A DNA stretch of 64,000 bases from Chaetorhynchus papuensis. Its lineage: Eukaryota > Chordata > Aves > Passeriformes > Rhipiduridae. Every line of letters starts with the position of its first letter. The first letter of the stretch is position 1. Shown piece after piece: positions 59,401-64,000 of the stretch. A model generated the notes under the pieces. That model was not told where the DNA came from. It did not search any database and was given only the letters and a program-made list of their open reading frames with translations. The position numbers and the translations under genes are program-made. The stretch lies in contig VWYX01000346.1 in assembly GCA_013396525.1 (NCBI GenBank), positions 730,913-794,912 of the forward strand, read 5' to 3'.

Positions 59401-62400
59401 CCTGTGCAATCTTCACTTCTTTTCAACACTGGTGTCTCTTAGTAGTGAATGGATCAAGCAAGTGTAAGTAATTTTCTCATTCTACTTTGTAGGTTTAAAC
59501 AAATGATGAGGCTCTGATACTACCTCAGTTTCTCACAACAGTTTTCTTGAGTTTAGATTTACGAGGCTGCTGATACAGCAGGCTGGTGATGGGCATTTTG
59601 ATATTGTGCTTCGTTCTTCTCATATTTCAATGACTTGACATTCGATAGTGTTGCTTAAGAGAGGCGTGACTTTTACAGTCTCAGAATCCTCTTTTGACCT
59701 TTATCATCTTCATTTTATCCCTCCAGAGAAGCAAAACAAACACACCCTGCCACCCTTTCCGCATTGCCTTCAGCATTTGGCAGTAACACGTGTCACCACT
59801 CCACCCGCTTTTGTTACATTCTCTTGCAGCGTGCAGTCGGTGCACTTCTATACATCCTTGACTTACAAGGAAACTTTATCATAATCATGTCATTTGTTTT
59901 GTCATGTGACCAAAAGAGGAACCTTCCGGGGTGTTAACTGATCAGTATTGGCAGATTGGTCTTTCTGGAAAAATATTGCTCTGAGCTCACTGACTTAAAA
60001 ACAAGTCAATTAAATTGAACAGGTGAGGGAAAAGGTGCCTTTCAGATTCTTTTCATGATTTTTTTCTGTAATCTAGCTTACTGTTTGCTCTATCTTAAAA
60101 TAAAACATCTTTTTATTTTTCTGTGATGCCACATTTTATCAGGGAGTATGGTCTCCATAAGAGAGTCTTCATGTTGTCCATGGCTTTCTAATAACCAGAA
60201 TTCAGACCCCAGGTGATCCCAAGAGCATGAAGCTGGAACCACAGGTTGAATATGAAGATGACAGTGAGGCCTTGATTATCTAGCTCCTTTCTCTGGATTT
60301 AGAGAAAAGGACTTTGTACCCCATTATCTCTGCAGACTGGTTAGTTCCCAGCTGAAAGCCAAACATAAAGGAAACAAACACCACACAGATATTGGGACAT
60401 ACCCAGCCAGCACTTGCTCCACCTCTGACCTGTGCACCAGCAGCAAGGGCACAAGATGTGAATCTAACCAAGGCAGAGGCAGAAGAACATACAGACCCTT
60501 TTCTGAGGATTGGCTTTATTTTCACAGAAACTCCCTTTACTGGCTTGGACCACCTGAGCTTGTTCTAGCAACTCCAGCCAGATGATTAGAGGATGCATTT
60601 CTCTCTTTTTTTTCCAAACCATGCTGGATAAACCAAACAGCTCTACTCAGGATCAATTTTCTTTGCTAAAGAGACTTATTTTTTGTTTTCTGCTGGCTGC
60701 TCAGTGCCAGCAACATAGTCCAACTTTTGCCAGCATTGTGGGCAGAGGTCTTAAGAAATCAACTCAAAAGATTTCATCTGAGAAAAGTGGAGATGGAAGG
60801 GCAGTGTCTGACTTTCCATGGGCTTTGAATTGCTGTAGAAGGTGTGACTTCACTGGACCTGACCTTCCCCTGAATGGTGGTGGCAGGTGTTGCATTTGGG
60901 GTCATCAGACAATTTAACATAGGAATAGTCCAAGGCAGTGAGTCTCCAGCCCCTAGCTTTGGTTTGCTTTGGATCTAGACATTCCTATTTCTGAGAAGGC
61001 ACTTACATGCTTCCTTTAGGTTAGGCTCTCCTGAAGAACACTGAAGGACAACAAATGATTGCAGTTGTATTTGGCAGAAGTTTTACAAACCCATGCATTG
61101 TCTAGGCATAGCTGTGAGATGGTTGTGTTCCGTGAATTTCAATATTGAAGTTCACAAAAGTCATGGACATGTAGTTAATTGAGACCTAGAAGTCTCAGTG
61201 CCTACAGTAGCTTGGAAACAAAGTGCTGAAGAGAGATATGCTAAAGGGCCTAGCCACATAAATTTCTATGTCCCAAAAATTTGGAAGGATGCATTCGATC
61301 CCATCAATTTAATGAAATGTTTACAAAACCTCTGAATGTCTAAACAATTATCTGTTGCTTCATTTATTTAGACTGCTTGCTTCTACTTCTACAAATAAAC
61401 TGTTGCTCTCATTCCATTACTCCTCTTGCTACATATGTAAAACTTTCATGCAGCTGGCAGTTCATTTTTTTTGAATCTTGGCTCCTGGGAGACAGATGTG
61501 GAACATATTTGCAGGGAGAAATTTTCTGCTTTCAGTGGAACTACAGAGATCAGAAACTTCTTGAAGGAGACCCCTATGCATGTGACTGAGTTTGAAAAAG
61601 GCCACATAAGGGTAAATGAATAGAGAAAGAGTTGTCTTAGCAGGGACATGTATTTTACCTTCAAGGATTTTGAAAAGAGAAAATATTTTAACCAGATGAA
61701 CCACGTCTTTAATATGTTTTTGTTACAAAAGCGAGACACTCGTATTTTAAGTAAACCTGAAGACTGGGAACAAGTAGAACTCCTAAGGATGGCACTGACC
61801 ACAAATGTGACTGGTACCACCAGATTTGAGGGGTTTATTTCACACCTTTAAGCCCATTATTCTTCTGGCAGGGAGCATTATTCTACCTCAGGCAGGAGTT
61901 CTATACGTGGCAGCTAAGATTTGGCTGTGTCCTGCTTTATGCCCTGCACAGGCAATCAGTATGCACTTACCCAGATGCACAGCTACAGAGAATGTTTTAA
62001 TTAATTGTGCTGATCACAAGGGACAGCACAGGGGCAATGTGCATGGATTTGGTTATTTATAATGCTCTGCTAACTCATTACAGTTGAAGAAGCAAGTGGT
62101 TTTTTTCAGTCCCCTCTGAAAATTCAGCCTCTGCTTCTGCTTTTTCCCTCCTTTTCTTACTTGTTCTTAACAATAAGGATTTTGGAGGCTGGATTATGCT
62201 CACATGTACAATCCTCAGTCTGTGTTGCCATTGAGGACAGTGAACATGAGATGGGCTGTTGAATAAGGGAATTCTCTAAAAGCATATGCCCATCTGAGCA
62301 ATGTGAGTGGTGTCTAAAATTAGAATAAATATTTGAGATATCAGACCCAAATCAATCATGATAGCAATCTGTCAGATGACCTTGACTTTTGGGTGTAAGC

Positions 62401-64000
62401 CTGATTTAACTGTGTGGCTCTTTGTGGCTTTGTATGGAATTTGGAGTGACAAAAATTTTGGTCAGGTTTATGGCTGTAAAGTGTATTTGGAATTATACTT
62501 CTCTTGCTAATTTTGAAAAATTCTTCAAGTGCACAGTTTAAATTGCAGATTTCTGGTTTTGACTGAATTGGCCATGGTCATGAATTGTCCTTAGCAATGC
62601 CAAAGTAATGGTGACCTTGAGCCAGAGGTCAGCAGAGACCATATGGGCCAGACTGGGAAAAGCACAGCTGGATCTGGCAATGTGCATCTGCCCAGTAACC
62701 AAACCATCATTTCTGCTGCACACCAACAAACGAGATTTAATTAGGGTGCTGTCATTAGAGACCTCTTGATCTGAGAGGGGAACCAGCTTGTTTGTGAGCA
62801 GATGAGGTCAGTGAAGCTTTGACCAGAGGTATCTCGCTGGTCATTGGTGTGGTGCACCAAGACCTGCAGGTTGTCCCTGGCTAACCCAAAATGCCCCAAG
62901 GCTGCTTTTACTGTGCCTCCCTTACTCTGGTTGTGTTTTTGCAGAGCATTTAAGGCTGGTTTCATGCAATGATTGCTCACAGTATATGCATAACACTAGA
63001 TTGCTTTTTCTTCTGGAATTTTTTAATTGTGCAATCAAAATACTCTTCTCCCTGTAACGTCCATATGCGGGCTTGTGGCAAAGAATTGGTATTCACTCTG
63101 CAAAAGCTGGTGTTCAATTTAAACAGGTGTCAGGCAAACTCATCTAAAGAAATTATGAAGCTTAATGGTGTCTCCAATTGTCATTTGTCATTTATGGCAT
63201 CCCACACAATGAAAAGGCATTGCCGACTACTAACTGTCCTCAGGGACGTTCTCCATTTGAAACTGCTGCAGAGGTGACTGAATATTATTTAACCAGAAAT
63301 TTGAAGCAATAAATAGTGCATTTTAGAGACTGCCAAGAAGATTGATGGGAAAAGATCTTTTTCTCTTTCAGACTGTAAACAAGAAGCAATAAATTAGCTG
63401 GATTAATCTCAACAGTAGGAGATGGACTACGCTCTAGCCACTAGAATAAATCTTGCTCTTACATGTGACTGCTTTTTGAAAGAATGGGCGCATTAAAAAA
63501 AACAAAAAGGTGTGATATCCACGGAAGAGGCTATCTACTTCCACTCAAAATATGCATAGAAAAATGGTAAAGGCAGGAAACAGGAAAAAGATCTGATGTG
63601 AAGTAAGTGGTGGCAGAGAGGCTCTTAGATTAATTAGCACCTTTAAAAATTACTCATTTCTGACCATACCAGTAATGAAGCTTGAATTAAAAAATATACA
63701 AAGCTGGACTACTGGTTATGCATAACCAGTCTACCCAAAGAGGCAGCATAAAGGGCATTTACTGTCGCTAATGAAGAATGCAGAAGAAATTACCCAGTAA
63801 TTGGTAGATAGTAAATAAGGTTCTCTAAACAGAGAACTGCCGACAAAATAACACACTTCCAGTTTTGCTCATCTGAAAATGTTGAAATATGATGAATTGG
63901 GTGTTTCAAGTCCATGAGATCTTACAAAGATAATAAGAACTGTAACTGCTTTCTGATGTCTGAGGTCTTTTGTATAGTCCATGTTTTTGTAGTCACAAGG
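56466..64000. other. intergenic DNA, no gene recognised
   Basis: This is AT-rich unique sequence. It contains T runs near 57482-57507, an imperfect direct repeat of TATTCTTTCTTATTCCT at about 58582 and 58621 (period about 39 bp), and the perfect palindrome at 63711-63730. Open frames up to 124 codons lack domains. Confidence 0.5.
63711..63730. repeat. perfect 20-bp palindrome
   Basis: ACTGGTTATGCATAACCAGT reads the same on both strands across all 20 bases and does not extend beyond. By chance such a dyad is expected about 0.06 times in 64 kb of random sequence. The core TTATGCATAA resembles POU or bZIP dimer sites. Confidence 0.9.

Noticed and set aside
1..64000. CRISPR array, tRNA/rRNA genes, bacterial-style operons, endogenous retrovirus
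   Set aside because: I saw no spaced direct repeats, cloverleaf-type genes or viral coding remnants; the sequence is vertebrate nuclear DNA.

Overview
The window is vertebrate nuclear DNA, most likely from a bird. It has one recognisable protein-coding gene in a sharp CpG island, canonical splice sites, and several CR1-type LINE fragments that end in the ATTCTATG-like 3' signature typical of avian genomes. I could not settle the species.

Layout. Bases 1-2680 are AT-rich, with no convincing coding sequence. In human, NAP1L1 lies just upstream of PHLDA1 in the same orientation, so part of this stretch could be the 3' end of NAP1L1 or the spacer behind it; that is inference from synteny only. 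A CpG island spans roughly 2990-4080. It contains PHLDA1 on the + strand: CDS 3514-3975 (153 aa), a 112-bp intron that starts 5 nt after the stop codon (3981-4092), and a second, wholly 3'-untranslated exon from 4093. Its end is not certain; an ATTAAA at 5050 with GU-rich sequence after it is the nearest plausible poly(A) signal.

From about 5.1 kb to 64 kb I see no further protein-coding gene. This is an intergenic stretch or gene desert. It holds five CR1 LINE fragments (30896-31323 minus, 37856-38112 plus, 39984-40278 minus, 50735-51344 plus, 56081-56465 plus). The one at 50735 keeps part of the reverse-transcriptase region fused to the 3' tail by an internal deletion. Three or four much older tRNA-SINE (MIR/CORE-SINE-like) relics, short simple repeats, a perfect 63-bp tandem duplication at 20402-20527 and a perfect 20-bp palindrome at 63711-63730 are also present. 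A few TAAT-rich blocks could be conserved regulatory elements of PHLDA1 or its neighbours, but that needs alignment.

How it works together: PHLDA1 is a stress- and growth-factor-responsive PH-domain protein. Its compact promoter and gene body, AU-rich 3' UTR and large silent flank fit an inducible immediate-early type gene with distal regulation. I found no operon, CRISPR array, tRNA, rRNA, intact transposon, endogenous retrovirus or other novel system. Most long open frames here are shadows of the CpG island or of CR1 copies, or are chance runs without an ATG.
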